A DNA stretch of 64,000 bases from contig NZ_LT727811.1 in the NCBI RefSeq assembly GCF_900162665.1, positions 314,063 to 378,062 of the forward strand, given 5' to 3'. Of the stretch, positions 9,858 to 18,979 are shown piece by piece (position 1 is the stretch's first letter; every line of letters starts with the position of its first letter). This DNA comes from Oceanobacillus sojae (lineage in GTDB: Bacteria; Bacillota; Bacilli; Bacillales; Amphibacillaceae). The notes under the pieces are model-generated. The model was not told the DNA's origin. It did no database searches and was given only the letters and a program-made list of their open reading frames with translations. The position numbers were made by a program, and so were the translations under genes.

Positions 9858-11009
9858 TTACCGATTTTCAAATTCCTCTTTAATCGCATGTAGTAAATCT
9901 TTGTTGAGTATAATGTCATATCCTGTATGTGCCAGAGATAGAACTGCATCATGAATTGCCGCTTCTCCATCTGACGTTATTGTTTTTTCTGCAAATTCCG
10001 TTGTATGGAAAACAAGTCCCGGTTCATTCAAACCCGCATATGGATGAATAGATGGAACGACCTGACTGACATTACCCATATCTGCTGATCCTGTTGCCGG
10101 AACAGCTGGATAGACAGGGTTAGCGCTATATGCCTTCATATGCTTTGTGAATGTATCTGATAAAGCCTGGTTCGTAATCATATTATCGTAGCTCAATTCA
10201 TAATTTGAAACTTCTACAGAAGCTCCTGTCATCAGGCAGGCTCCTTCCGCAATATTTCTTACTTTTACACCAAGCTCATCCACCAGTTTCCGCTCATCAG
10301 CACGAATGTAAAATTGCGCTGTGGCTTCTGCCGGCACAATTCCCGCTGCTTCTCCGCCTTTTGTAATAATCCCATGAATTCTCACATCATCCGGTACATG
10401 TTCCCGGAGTGCATTTATCCCATTAAATAATTGAATCACCGCGTCTAAGGCATTAATTCCTTTTTCTGGAGAAGCTGCTGCATGTGCTGCTTTACCAGTA
10501 AAATCGAATTGAAGGGCATCCATTGCCAGCATTGGGCCACTTTCCGAAGATACATCTGCGCCATGCACCATCATAGCCACATCAATATCATCAAAGGTTC
10601 CCTGCTCGCTCATCGGTACTTTTGCACCGCTCGTTTCTTCTGCAGGTGTACCTAAGACAACTACCTTCCCGCCAATTTCATCTACATGCTGGCGCAGAAT
10701 TACCCCGGCTCCAACAGCAAAGGTAGCAATTAAGTTATGCCCGCAGCCATGTCCAATTCCAGGCAGTGCATCATATTCTGCCAAATAAGCGATCGTCGGC
10801 CCCGGCTTACTGCTTGTATACTCTGCGCGAAAAGCAGTCGGACGGTCAACAATGCCTGTTTCTACTTCAAAATCATAGGATTTTAAATATTTAACCAGTA
10901 ACTTCATAGATTCAAATTCCTGATCTCCCAGTTCTGGATTTTCATATAATTGGTTACTGATTTGAATCAGCTCGTCCTGAATAGCTTCATAGTTCTTTTC
11001 TAATGACAT
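9858..11009 (-). CDS. M20-family amidohydrolase/dipeptidase (ACY1L2-like)
   Basis: The 383-residue cytosolic metallohydrolase is expected to cleave a terminal amide or dipeptide. Zinc-site motifs are AYLAEYDALPGIGHGCGHN (first metal ligands) and TPAEETSGAKVPM (catalytic Glu pair), and a late PATGSADMGNVSQVVPSIHPY carries the final ligand region. The small dimerisation domain lies between about residues 170 and 290. AGGAGG precedes the ATG. Upstream of the YfcC carrier, it probably hydrolyses what that protein imports. The exact substrate cannot be read from the sequence. Confidence 0.88.
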   Translation of the reverse strand: MSLEKNYEAIQDELIQISNQLYENPELGDQEFESMKLLVKYLKSYDFEVETGIVDRPTAFRAEYTSSKPGPTIAYLAEYDALPGIGHGCGHNLIATFAVGAGVILRQHVDEIGGKVVVLGTPAEETSGAKVPMSEQGTFDDIDVAMMVHGADVSSESGPMLAMDALQFDFTGKAAHAAASPEKGINALDAVIQLFNGINALREHVPDDVRIHGIITKGGEAAGIVPAEATAQFYIRADERKLVDELGVKVRNIAEGACLMTGASVEVSNYELSYDNMITNQALSDTFTKHMKAYSANPVYPAVPATGSADMGNVSQVVPSIHPYAGLNEPGLVFHTTEFAEKTITSDGEAAIHDAVLSLAHTGYDIILNKDLLHAIKEEFENR

Positions 11010-11173
11010 TTGCTGATAAACCTCCTAATTCTGATATTTCATTCTATCATAAATGTATTTTTATACTAAATTCATGCAAATTTATGCGTTGTTTTGAATT
11101 ATAACACAGATTATTTAAGAATGGGAGAAGCATCGCAACAGCTTAATTTATATTATATATTACCCCAAAACAA

Positions 11174-11216
11174 AAAGAGTTAAGCGACTTATTCATGACC
11201 AGTCACTTAACTCTTT
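11174..11216. terminator. Intrinsic terminator after the fructose-type PTS gene
   Basis: AAAGAGTTAAGCGACT (11174-11189) and AGTCACTTAACTCTTT (11201-11216) pair with one mismatch. The stem lies 16 bases after the PTS stop codon; on the minus strand it is followed by TTTTTGTTTT. Confidence 0.85.
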
Positions 11217-11231
11217 CTAAATATATCATTA

Positions 11232-13139
11232 TTAAAAAATAGAGCTCATTTCTTTCCCTTTTTTCCTGTCTTCCTCTGATAAAGGTTTCTTTAAAAATCC
11301 TAAGATACAACAGGTAATAATAGAACCTAATAAAATACATCCAATATACAATAAAGGTTTATTACTTGCTATCGGTATGACAAAAATACCTCCATGCGGC
11401 GCCTTCAAAGAAATATCCAGCGCCATACAAATACCTCCACCTATTGCAGCTCCAATGATATTCGCTGGTATAACTCTCAGAGGATCTGCTGCAGCAAATG
11501 GTATGGCTCCTTCTGTGATAAAGCTGGCTCCAAGTACATAACTGGCTTTTCCAGCCTCTCTTTCCGAGCCTGTAAATCTATTTTTAAAAATCGTCGTTGC
11601 CAAAGCAATTCCAATTGGAGGAACCATTCCGCCAACCATTAGTGCAGCAGAAGGTTCAAAAATATTAGCTGCAAACATCGCTAAACCAAAAGCAGACGCA
11701 GTTTTATTGATAGGACCTCCCATATCAGAAGCCATCATTCCTGCCAATAAAGCTCCTAAAATAGCAGCATTAACTCCTGTTAAACCTCTTAACCAGTCCT
11801 CTAAAAATTCATTTAATGCTGCCATCGGTGTATTTAAAACGAAAAACATAAAAGCTCCGACGACTAAAGTACTCAATAAAGGTACAACTAATACAGAAAC
11901 TAATCCTTGGAATGATTTCGGGATTTTTCTCATAGACTGAGCAATAAATTTTGCAGCAAAGCCCCCTACAAAACCGGCGATCATTCCTCCAAGGAACCCG
12001 GCATCTCCTATATTCGCCATCATCCCGCCAATCATTGCAGGTGCTAATCCCAGCTTACCTGCTATACTATAACCGATGAATCCCGCTAAAATCGGCACCA
12101 TTAATGCAAAGGCAGCATCGCCCCCGACTTGGCTAAAGAAATGGGCAAATATATTATACTGCTCACTTTCAGGGTCTGCGGCATAAATTCCAAACATAAA
12201 GGATATTGCTATAAATATCCCACCTACAACCACGAACGGAATCATGTAAGAAACACCGCTCATAATATGCTTATAAAATTGCAGACCTCCATTTTCTTCA
12301 GAAGCTTCCTCTTTCTCTTCGTTTACTTCTGCAGAATTTCTGTTTATCTCTTTTATATTATAGGATAACGCCTGATCAATTAGCTCATCAGCATGGTTAA
12401 TCGCTTTTTTCACAGGTACATCTACATATTTCTTTCCTTTGAATCCAGATGTGTCCACGTTGACATCATGTGCAACCACAATAGCATCTGCATTTTGAAT
12501 ATCTTTGGCAGTCAGGTTGTTTTCGGGACCGTTTGCACCGTTTGTCTGTATTTTTGCTTGCATTCCCCGTTTTCGGGCTGCCTCTTTCAATGCCTCGGCT
12601 GCCATATATGTATGCGCAATCCCTGTCATACATCCTGTAATTCCAATTAAATATTTATCGCTGTCATTTTTTCCTATATTTTCACTCTTTTTTTGTTTCT
12701 CATATTCCTCTATAGCCCCCACAATTTCCTTGGTAGACAGGGCAACCAGCAGCTTTGCTCTAAAGGTTTCATCCATCAGGAAAGTTGAAAGCCTGGATAA
12801 TAACTCCAGATGATCATCGGAAGCATTCTCTGGTGCAGCAATCATAAAGATAAGATTGGTATGCTGTCCTCCATAATCAATTCCTTCTAATGTTCTCCCA
12901 AATATAATGGCAGGCTTTGATATGGTTTTGCTTTTAGCATGAGGAATTGCAACACTATAGCCAACAGCTGTAGAAATTTCACTTTCTCTCTTATAGATAG
13001 CCTGCTTAAATTCTTCTGGATTACTAGTAAGCTTATTGTCAGCTAATCTTCCCACTAATTCATTGATCACTTCATTCTGATTTTTTCCTTTTAAATTTAA
13101 AATAATATTATCTTCTGTGAGAATATCAATAAATTCCAT
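11232..13139 (-). CDS. PTS fructose-type EIIABC permease
   Basis: The product phosphorylates and imports a ketohexose, or a related sugar, at C-1. The 635-residue fusion is in A-B-C order. EIIA spans about 1-150, with the active His in SVAIPHAKSKT. EIIB is about 165-270, with the phosphocysteine in GITGCMTGIAHTYMAAEAL. EIIC is about 290-625, with FVVVGGIFIAISFMFGIYA, MASDMGGPINKTASAF and [19 protein letters not shown]. It is the last gene of the regulator-aldolase-PTS operon, 21 bases after the aldolase gene. Fructose is the default substrate, but the neighbouring class II aldolase and the PRD regulator instead of FruR leave room for another hexose. Confidence 0.92.
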   Translation of the reverse strand: MEFIDILTEDNIILNLKGKNQNEVINELVGRLADNKLTSNPEEFKQAIYKRESEISTAVGYSVAIPHAKSKTISKPAIIFGRTLEGIDYGGQHTNLIFMIAAPENASDDHLELLSRLSTFLMDETFRAKLLVALSTKEIVGAIEEYEKQKKSENIGKNDSDKYLIGITGCMTGIAHTYMAAEALKEAARKRGMQAKIQTNGANGPENNLTAKDIQNADAIVVAHDVNVDTSGFKGKKYVDVPVKKAINHADELIDQALSYNIKEINRNSAEVNEEKEEASEENGGLQFYKHIMSGVSYMIPFVVVGGIFIAISFMFGIYAADPESEQYNIFAHFFSQVGGDAAFALMVPILAGFIGYSIAGKLGLAPAMIGGMMANIGDAGFLGGMIAGFVGGFAAKFIAQSMRKIPKSFQGLVSVLVVPLLSTLVVGAFMFFVLNTPMAALNEFLEDWLRGLTGVNAAILGALLAGMMASDMGGPINKTASAFGLAMFAANIFEPSAALMVGGMVPPIGIALATTIFKNRFTGSEREAGKASYVLGASFITEGAIPFAAADPLRVIPANIIGAAIGGGICMALDISLKAPHGGIFVIPIASNKPLLYIGCILLGSIITCCILGFLKKPLSEEDRKKGKEMSSIF

Positions 13140-13160
13140 GACTCTCCCTCGCTCTGCTAT

Positions 13161-14030
13161 TTATTTAAAATAAAGATGCGCATGATTTGTTGAATGAAAT
13201 AAATCCATTTTTTTCTTTACAACTTCTTTTGCTGCATTACGGGCACTCGGCATAATTACATCCGGTTCATATGCACTTTGATTTTCAGTTAAGAAGCTGC
13301 GCATCTCCTGGAAGAAAGCGTTTTTCATATCAGTTGAAAGGTTAATTTTTGAAACCCCATGCAAATAAGTCTGCGAAATTTCCTCATCTTTATTGTCACT
13401 TCCTCCATGAAGAACCAAAGGAATATCAACTTGCTGATTGATTTCCTGAAGTAAACCTAATTTTAATTCTGGTTTTCCAGCATGTTTATATTGACCATGG
13501 GAAGTTCCAATAGCAACAGCCAGTGTATCGACACCTGTCTCCTCAACAAATACCTTCGCATCCTGAGGATCCGTATATAAGATTTCGTCTGCTCCGCCTT
13601 CTGAGCTATTATCATTCGATCCGATCGTTCCTAATTCCGCCTCTACAGATACATTAACAGCATGCGCCAGCTTCACTACTTCTTTCGTAATCGCTATATT
13701 GTCTTCAAAGGAAGCATGGGAAGCATCTATCATCACAGAGGTAAAACCATTTCGAATAGCCCGCATGACATCTTGAACAGAAGCTCCATGATCTAAATGA
13801 ATAGCTACTGGTATAGATGTACGCTGACAAATCTCTCTTACGTAAGCTGTAAATTCATCTCCCAGCAGTTCAATTTCATTTGGATGAATTTGTATAATAG
13901 CAGGTGCATTCTTTTCTTCTGCTGCCTCAATTACTACTCTTACAAACTCACTATTGGCTACATTATAAGACCCCACTGCAAACTGATTTTCATATGCTGT
14001 TTTTAATAAATCTTTCATATTTAATAACAT
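13161..14030 (-). CDS. Class II ketose-bisphosphate aldolase (GatY/KbaY/Fba family)
   Basis: This zinc-dependent aldolase cleaves a 1,6-bisphosphorylated ketohexose to two triose phosphates. The roughly 289-residue protein contains AIHLDHGASVQDV with the catalytic Asp and zinc His, VEAELGTIG, AIGTSHGQYK with a further zinc His, and VLHGGSDNKDEE with the last. The frame can start at GTG 14039, but that codon belongs to the AGGAGTG ribosome site; three in-frame ATGs follow and the third (14030) has the best spacing. It lies between the PRD regulator and the PTS, with no kinase in this operon, so a 1-phosphate kinase must come from elsewhere, possibly the pfkB gene at 50301. Confidence 0.88.
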   Translation of the reverse strand: MLLNMKDLLKTAYENQFAVGSYNVANSEFVRVVIEAAEEKNAPAIIQIHPNEIELLGDEFTAYVREICQRTSIPVAIHLDHGASVQDVMRAIRNGFTSVMIDASHASFEDNIAITKEVVKLAHAVNVSVEAELGTIGSNDNSSEGGADEILYTDPQDAKVFVEETGVDTLAVAIGTSHGQYKHAGKPELKLGLLQEINQQVDIPLVLHGGSDNKDEEISQTYLHGVSKINLSTDMKNAFFQEMRSFLTENQSAYEPDVIMPSARNAAKEVVKKKMDLFHSTNHAHLYFK

Positions 14031-14046
14031 CATCATCACTCCTCAT

Positions 14047-15888
14047 TTAAATTTGATTCCAACAATGTATGAATTCTTCTTTTGTTTCCATTTGAACAAG
14101 CTTCATAACATCTTTTATATTTTTCGTTTTCTGAAAGAATTCCGTAAATATATATTCATTTCTTTCCACATCATCAGAAGGTAAATAAATAATAATCAAT
14201 TGAACCAGTTCATTTCCCCATTCAATTGCTTTCTGGTTTATACCAATGATGACTTCTTCCTTATATTCCTGCATTTCAGAATAAGGATGTGGAATAGCTA
14301 CTAAATTACCAATAGAGGTATAAGACATTTTTTCTCTTTTCATAACCGCTTCAATAAACTGTTCTCGTTGATTGCTTTGAAGAAGATGTTGAATCACCTG
14401 ATCTGGATTATTTTCGTTTATCCAAAAAATAGTTGCACGTTCTATGATAGAATTTTGAGATTCAAGAAAAAATCGGATCTTTTTTATTTCTCCATTATGA
14501 AGCCCATTTTGAATCATAATAACGTCTTTTTCGGTCTCTGGAGTAAACGCTAAATCGATGCCGATATACAAACAATTCTCCTGAAAAGCATAGTCCTGAG
14601 AGCATTTCTCTATTTTATAAATCTCCAATTCGTTAAAATAGGTTGCTATTTTGGATGAGATCAGCTTTGTACGCTCATAATTTCTGCTGTATAAAATGAT
14701 TGTCTTTATTCTTTTCTTATCCTGAGCTTCGAAAATATTTTGAATATGATAAGCTAAATAGGCTATTTCACTATCATGAATTTCAACATTAAATTCCTTT
14801 TCAATCTTCAATGCAATATTCGAAGCAATGCTAAATGAGAAAAAATACTCTGATTTCGTTTCCTTCACAAACGGATTATAAATAAGCAGGTTATGGGATA
14901 CCGGGTAAATAATCCGATAAATATGATTCAAAATATTACTTTTAAATTTCTTTTGAGAATAGGTCGGTACTTGGTAAGCCTGCTCTATATTGAACAAAAT
15001 CTGTTCAATTTTCTTTACAGTATGCCGGTCTTTGCTCTCTACTCCAGGCTCTTCCAGATCTAAGTGCAGCGACATTAAATAATTGGTTAAGTAAATACAT
15101 TCACTTTCTGAAACGATTACATATTGGAGAATACCATTACAAAAAGCACTTGCCACTTCGAATTCTTTAAAATCTTTAAAATCCATTTCTTCACTTAATT
15201 CCATAGCAACGTGACTGCCGTTTTCAATTCGTGAAATCATAATAATTAGTTGGACGGATATCTTTTTATACATTAAAAACTCTAAGTTTAAATCAAATTT
15301 TATATTAATTTCCTCTACCAGATTTAAAACGCTTTCTATTACATCCTCATGAACCCAATTACAGAAGTTCTTTGTTAAAAAGTCTCTATAGACCTCCTTC
15401 TTTACGGATATGGAAGTGAAAAGATTTTCCAGCAGAACACGCTTTTGTATCTCGGTCCCCACCAGCATAATACCTTTAAATACTTTTGTATCTATTGCAA
15501 CATCGATCCCCAGCTTATCCATGTTCATTGTCAATTTCTGAATTCTGCTTCGGATGGTTTGAGGCGAATAAAAGAATTTATCAGCAATTTCATCATAGGT
15601 AGTATAATCATCTCTGGTCATCAGAAATTGCACAATTTCAAAATCCAGCAATGTCTCTTCCAGCTCTGCTTCATTGACTATCGGCATATTTATATCTTCT
15701 GTTTGAAGCTTGTAGCCTTCTGAGGAAGAAACTATAGAAATTTGATTAGACTTTTCATTAATCTCCTTGATATAATTGCGAATCGTTCGATCTGTCACCC
15801 CAATAGCTTCAGCAATTTGGACAGCAGGGACATACTCCTGTTCCTGATTTGATAGAAAGTTAATTAATTGATTGTGTTTCTTACTCAC
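14047..15888 (-). CDS. PRD-containing transcriptional activator with EIIA-like domain (MtlR/BglG superfamily)
   Basis: The roughly 613-residue regulator is built as HTH_11 (about residues 5-60, with IAEAIGVTDRTIRNYIKEI), a second HTH/Mga-like region (about 85-150), PTS-regulation domains (about 170-390, including HIYRIIYPVSHNLL and IAYLAYHIQNIF), an EIIB-like segment, and a C-terminal EIIA with a putative phospho-His in GNLVAIPHPYSEM. PTS phosphorylation of such domains controls DNA binding. GTG at 15888 is preferred because AGGAAGG lies 11 bases upstream; ATG at 15912 has no ribosome site. It is the first gene of the operon and probably activates it. Confidence 0.87.
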   Translation of the reverse strand: MSKKHNQLINFLSNQEQEYVPAVQIAEAIGVTDRTIRNYIKEINEKSNQISIVSSSEGYKLQTEDINMPIVNEAELEETLLDFEIVQFLMTRDDYTTYDEIADKFFYSPQTIRSRIQKLTMNMDKLGIDVAIDTKVFKGIMLVGTEIQKRVLLENLFTSISVKKEVYRDFLTKNFCNWVHEDVIESVLNLVEEINIKFDLNLEFLMYKKISVQLIIMISRIENGSHVAMELSEEMDFKDFKEFEVASAFCNGILQYVIVSESECIYLTNYLMSLHLDLEEPGVESKDRHTVKKIEQILFNIEQAYQVPTYSQKKFKSNILNHIYRIIYPVSHNLLIYNPFVKETKSEYFFSFSIASNIALKIEKEFNVEIHDSEIAYLAYHIQNIFEAQDKKRIKTIILYSRNYERTKLISSKIATYFNELEIYKIEKCSQDYAFQENCLYIGIDLAFTPETEKDVIMIQNGLHNGEIKKIRFFLESQNSIIERATIFWINENNPDQVIQHLLQSNQREQFIEAVMKREKMSYTSIGNLVAIPHPYSEMQEYKEEVIIGINQKAIEWGNELVQLIIIYLPSDDVERNEYIFTEFFQKTKNIKDVMKLVQMETKEEFIHCWNQI

Positions 15889-15980
15889 CTTAATCCCAAC
15901 CTTCCTATGCATCTAATTTATAATATAATGAAAGCCGTCGCTATATTAGGTAAATTTCCTCCCCTCTAGGAAATTTATTC

Positions 15981-15994
15981 TGTAGGCGTTTACA
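15981..15994. promoter_or_regulatory. cre-like site upstream of the PRD regulator operon
   Basis: TGTAGGCGTTTACA, read on the other strand as TGTAAACGCCTACA, fits the catabolite-responsive element with one mismatch. It lies about 95 bases upstream of the regulator start, where CcpA control of a PTS operon would be expected. Confidence 0.5.
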
Positions 15995-16061
15995 TACAGA
16001 AATGGTTTTTCTTAGGATTTCAGTATCTTAAATATATTTACAAGAGAAAAAATCTAATATA

Positions 16062-16078
16062 AAAAGAGATACTCTTTT
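16062..16078 (-). terminator. Small hairpin with T tract, possible terminator reading left
   Basis: AAAAGAG and CTCTTTT (16062-16068, 16072-16078) form a 7-base stem with a 3-base loop. On the minus strand it ends in TTTTTATATT. No minus-strand gene ends here. Confidence 0.35.
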
Positions 16079-16120
16079 GTATTTCGCTTTCTTTAATTAG
16101 AACCAATCAGACACATTAAG

Positions 16121-16160
16121 AAAAGCCAAGTCCCTACTATAGACTCGGCTTTTTTCTTAT
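16121..16160 (+). terminator. Orphan intrinsic terminator between divergent genes
   Basis: AAAAGCCAAGTC (16121-16132) pairs with GACTCGGCTTTT (16143-16154) with one mismatch, followed by TTCTT. Its T tract faces rightwards, yet no rightward gene lies upstream in the gap between 15888 and 16260. The rest of this 370-base gap holds only the cre-like site and the small hairpin. Confidence 0.7.
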
Positions 16161-16259
16161 ATATATTTTGCTTATATGAATGAATAATAGCTGCGTTCTA
16201 AGCATTATTTCATGTATAATAAACGTTATTCTGAATGATTCAAAAGGAGATTTACACCA

Positions 16260-16847
16260 ATGCCAATTTCTGCTTTCCTCACATTTGTTTTTATCAGCAG
16301 TTTTACACCTGGCCCAAATAATTTTATGGCTATTTCTTTTGCAAACCGCTATGGATTTCGAAATACGCTTTCCTTTTGTATTGGCGTTGGATCAGGTTTT
16401 TTTCTGATTGCTTTAATTTGCAGTTTTTTTAACCGGGCTCTAATTGACATTTTGCCTTTCATTGAAACGCCATTAAAACTTTTGGGTGTTTTCTACATGC
16501 TATATCTAGCCTTTAAAACATTTACCAGTTCAGGAAGCAGCGGAGAGATATCCACAAAAGCACATAAGAATTTATTTGTCGTTGGCACATTGATGCAATT
16601 CATTAATCCAAAAGCAATTTTATATGGCATCGCAGTTGTATCTACCTTCCTGCTGCCTTATTACAGCTCCTATTCAAGCTATATACTCTTTTGCCTTTTT
16701 CTTGGTATTGTAGGTATTTTCAGTTCTGTTACTTGGAGCATATTTGGCTCCATCCTCCAAAATTTTTTAGTCCGCTACCAGACTATATTTAATATTGTTA
16801 TGGGCTTATTGCTTGTTTATAGTGCATTTGCTATTTTGATGACTTGA
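16260..16847 (+). CDS. LysE/RhtB-family amino acid exporter
   Basis: A 195-residue inner-membrane protein with about six helices. The N-terminal signature FTPGPNNFMAISFANRYGFRNTL is the classic LysE-family start, followed by IGVGSGFFLIALI. It probably exports an amino acid or related metabolite. AAGGAG lies 8 bases before the ATG. It is a single gene between two leftward operons, with an orphan terminator before it and a large inverted repeat after it. Confidence 0.9.
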   Translation: MPISAFLTFVFISSFTPGPNNFMAISFANRYGFRNTLSFCIGVGSGFFLIALICSFFNRALIDILPFIETPLKLLGVFYMLYLAFKTFTSSGSSGEISTKAHKNLFVVGTLMQFINPKAILYGIAVVSTFLLPYYSSYSSYILFCLFLGIVGIFSSVTWSIFGSILQNFLVRYQTIFNIVMGLLLVYSAFAILMT

Positions 16848-16940
16848 GTAATTGATAATACACATGCAATAATTTTAAAACTAAATAAATACCCAAGAAT
16901 TGCTTCAATTGTATGCATGAGTGAATAAATGATTATACAA

Positions 16941-17027
16941 AAAAACCATACCTCTATAGAAGTTTGTTAAAAGCATGATGTTCCATTTTGCCTTTAAAAA
17001 CAACTTTATAACGGGTATGGTTTTTCC
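16941..17027. terminator. Large composite inverted repeat between convergent genes
   Basis: Outer arms AAAAAACCATACC (from 16941) and GGTATGGTTTTT (ending 17027) enclose inner arms TATAGAAGTTTGTT and AACAACTTTATA, making an interrupted stem over about 87 bases. It lies between the convergent LysE and aldolase genes, where a two-way terminator is expected. It is unusually long. Confidence 0.55.
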
Positions 17028-17036
17028 TATATTATT

Positions 17037-17684
17037 TTATTGCCATTTACGAAGCGGTTTATAACCTGAATGATGAAGGAAGTCATACACTGTTTCTTCA
17101 CTTAATCCATTCATGTTAATATTCTTTTCTAAAGCTGTAACATGCATCCGGGCTGTATACTCTAGCGTCTGTAATGCAGTACGGGCTTCTTTAAGACTTG
17201 TATCACAAACGATTATTCCATGATTTTCTAATAAAAACACATTGGAATCCTTTGCTCTTTCTTTAACTGCCTGTGCTAATTCTTTACTCCCGGGATGATA
17301 AAATGGAATCCTTACAATTCTTTCAAGATAATACATCGACTCCACAAAATAATTAGATGGTAAACTTAGATCGGAATTTGCAATCAATGTACTGTAGAAA
17401 GGAGAGGCATGCAAAACTGCATTTATCTCTGGTCTTTCTTCATAAATACCCTCGTGCATCAAGTACTCTTTGGAAGGCTTCTCTCCGTCGATCTGTCTCC
17501 CGCTTTCACATAATGAAAAGCTGTCCATATCCAGCTCTCCTAAGTACGTGCCGGTAGCTGAAATGATATATCCATTTCCCTGTCTTGCGCTAATATTTCC
17601 GGCTGTACCCCAAGCCAAATCTTTATCCATCATAAATTTCCCTGTCATTTGCAATTCTTTCAATACATGATTATCCACTATCAT
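17037..17684 (-). CDS. otnC: Class II aldolase/adducin family, probable 3-oxo-tetronate 4-phosphate decarboxylase
   Basis: The 215-residue zinc enzyme of the L-fuculose-phosphate aldolase superfamily shows AWGTAGNISARQGNGYIISATG at the N-terminus, a zinc pair in VLHASPFYS, and the later VFLLENHGIIVCD histidine. In described four-carbon acid sugar pathways the OtnC member decarboxylates 3-oxo-tetronate 4-phosphate to dihydroxyacetone phosphate. The OtnK-type kinase and TRAP carrier in the same operon support that role. It is the last gene of the operon, 20 bases after DctM. Sugar-aldol cleavage of a different substrate is the alternative. Confidence 0.75.
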   Translation of the reverse strand: MIVDNHVLKELQMTGKFMMDKDLAWGTAGNISARQGNGYIISATGTYLGELDMDSFSLCESGRQIDGEKPSKEYLMHEGIYEERPEINAVLHASPFYSTLIANSDLSLPSNYFVESMYYLERIVRIPFYHPGSKELAQAVKERAKDSNVFLLENHGIIVCDTSLKEARTALQTLEYTARMHVTALEKNINMNGLSEETVYDFLHHSGYKPLRKWQ

Positions 17685-17704
17685 ATCACCCTTTCATTAT
17701 TATT

Positions 17705-18979
17705 TTATTTCATCCATTCAACAACACTCATTGTCAATCCAGGAATGAATGTAATTGCTAGTAAACAGATCAATATAGCTATATAAAATGGTATCAAGCT
17801 TCTTGTTAAATGATCTATACGAATATTGGCTATTTTGGATACTACAAATAAGTTCAATCCTAATGGAGGTGTAACCATGCCAATTGCAAGCGTTACAATC
17901 ATTACAATACCAAAATGAACGGGACTAATTCCAAGCTCAATAGCTACGGGAACAAGTATTGGTGCCAAAATAATGATTGCAGCATTCGTCTCCATAAACA
18001 TACCAACGAGTAATAACAGCAACACAACAATACCTAAAAATACCATTGGATTATCCGAAATAGATGTTATGAAACTGGCAACCTGCTGTGGAATGTTTTC
18101 AATGGTTAAAATCCAGCTGAATAATCCTGCAGTTGCAAGAATAAGCATAAGCGTAGAAGTGGTTAACGATGCCGCTGTCAAAATTTCTTTAATATTTTCT
18201 TTTGTAATTGTCCTATAAAGCAGGACACTCACTATAAAGGCATAAGCAACTGCCACTCCGGCTGCTTCTGTCGCGGTAAAAATCCCGCTGTAAATGCCTC
18301 CCAGAATAATTACGGGCATAATTAGTGCCGGAATTGCATCTACAAAAGCTTTCCAAATTTCTTTCGCTGATTTCTTTGATTCTTTTGTGTAATTTCGCTT
18401 TTTTGCCAGAATATATACTGTTACGATTAAACCAATACCAATAATAATCCCCGGAACCATCCCGGCAACAAATAGATCCCCAATAGAAGCTCCAACAGCA
18501 GTGCCGTATAGAATCAATGGGATACTCGGGGGAATAATTATACCTAATGTACCCGATATAGCCTGGACCCCTCCAGCTACTCCCTTTTCATACCCTCTTT
18601 TTATCATAGCAGGAACCAAAATAGCTCCAAGGGCGGCTGTTGCAGCTACACTTGATCCGGAAATAGCCGCAAAAAACATTGTTGTTACTACTGTCACAAT
18701 GGCTAAACCGCCAGATACATGCCCTGTAATCGCATTAGCCAAATTAATTAATCTTTGTGAAATTCCTCCATACTCCATTAATGCTCCGGCTAATATAAAT
18801 AGCGGAATAGCAAGCAGAGGAAATGAATCCAAAGAAACAAATGCTCTTTGAGCCAATGCAAGCAATGGAATATCACCTGCTACCAGGAGAGCTAAGCTGG
18901 ATGAAATCCCCAATGAAATAGCGACCGGTACCCCTAAAAGAAATAATAAAAGTAAAGATATAACTAGTACAAAAATCAT
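17705..18979 (-). CDS. dctM: TRAP transporter large membrane subunit (DctM)
   Basis: The 424-residue protein has about 12 membrane segments and is the transport channel of a sodium-coupled TRAP system. Family motifs are FPLLAIPLFILAGALMEYGG, AAISGSSVAATAALGAI, and GTLGIIIPPSIPLILYG. The ATG overlaps the DctQ stop by 4 bases, so translation is coupled. With DctP and DctQ it probably imports a four-carbon sugar acid for the kinase and aldolase of this operon. Confidence 0.95.
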   Translation of the reverse strand: MIFVLVISLLLLFLLGVPVAISLGISSSLALLVAGDIPLLALAQRAFVSLDSFPLLAIPLFILAGALMEYGGISQRLINLANAITGHVSGGLAIVTVVTTMFFAAISGSSVAATAALGAILVPAMIKRGYEKGVAGGVQAISGTLGIIIPPSIPLILYGTAVGASIGDLFVAGMVPGIIIGIGLIVTVYILAKKRNYTKESKKSAKEIWKAFVDAIPALIMPVIILGGIYSGIFTATEAAGVAVAYAFIVSVLLYRTITKENIKEILTAASLTTSTLMLILATAGLFSWILTIENIPQQVASFITSISDNPMVFLGIVVLLLLLVGMFMETNAAIIILAPILVPVAIELGISPVHFGIVMIVTLAIGMVTPPLGLNLFVVSKIANIRIDHLTRSLIPFYIAILICLLAITFIPGLTMSVVEWMK

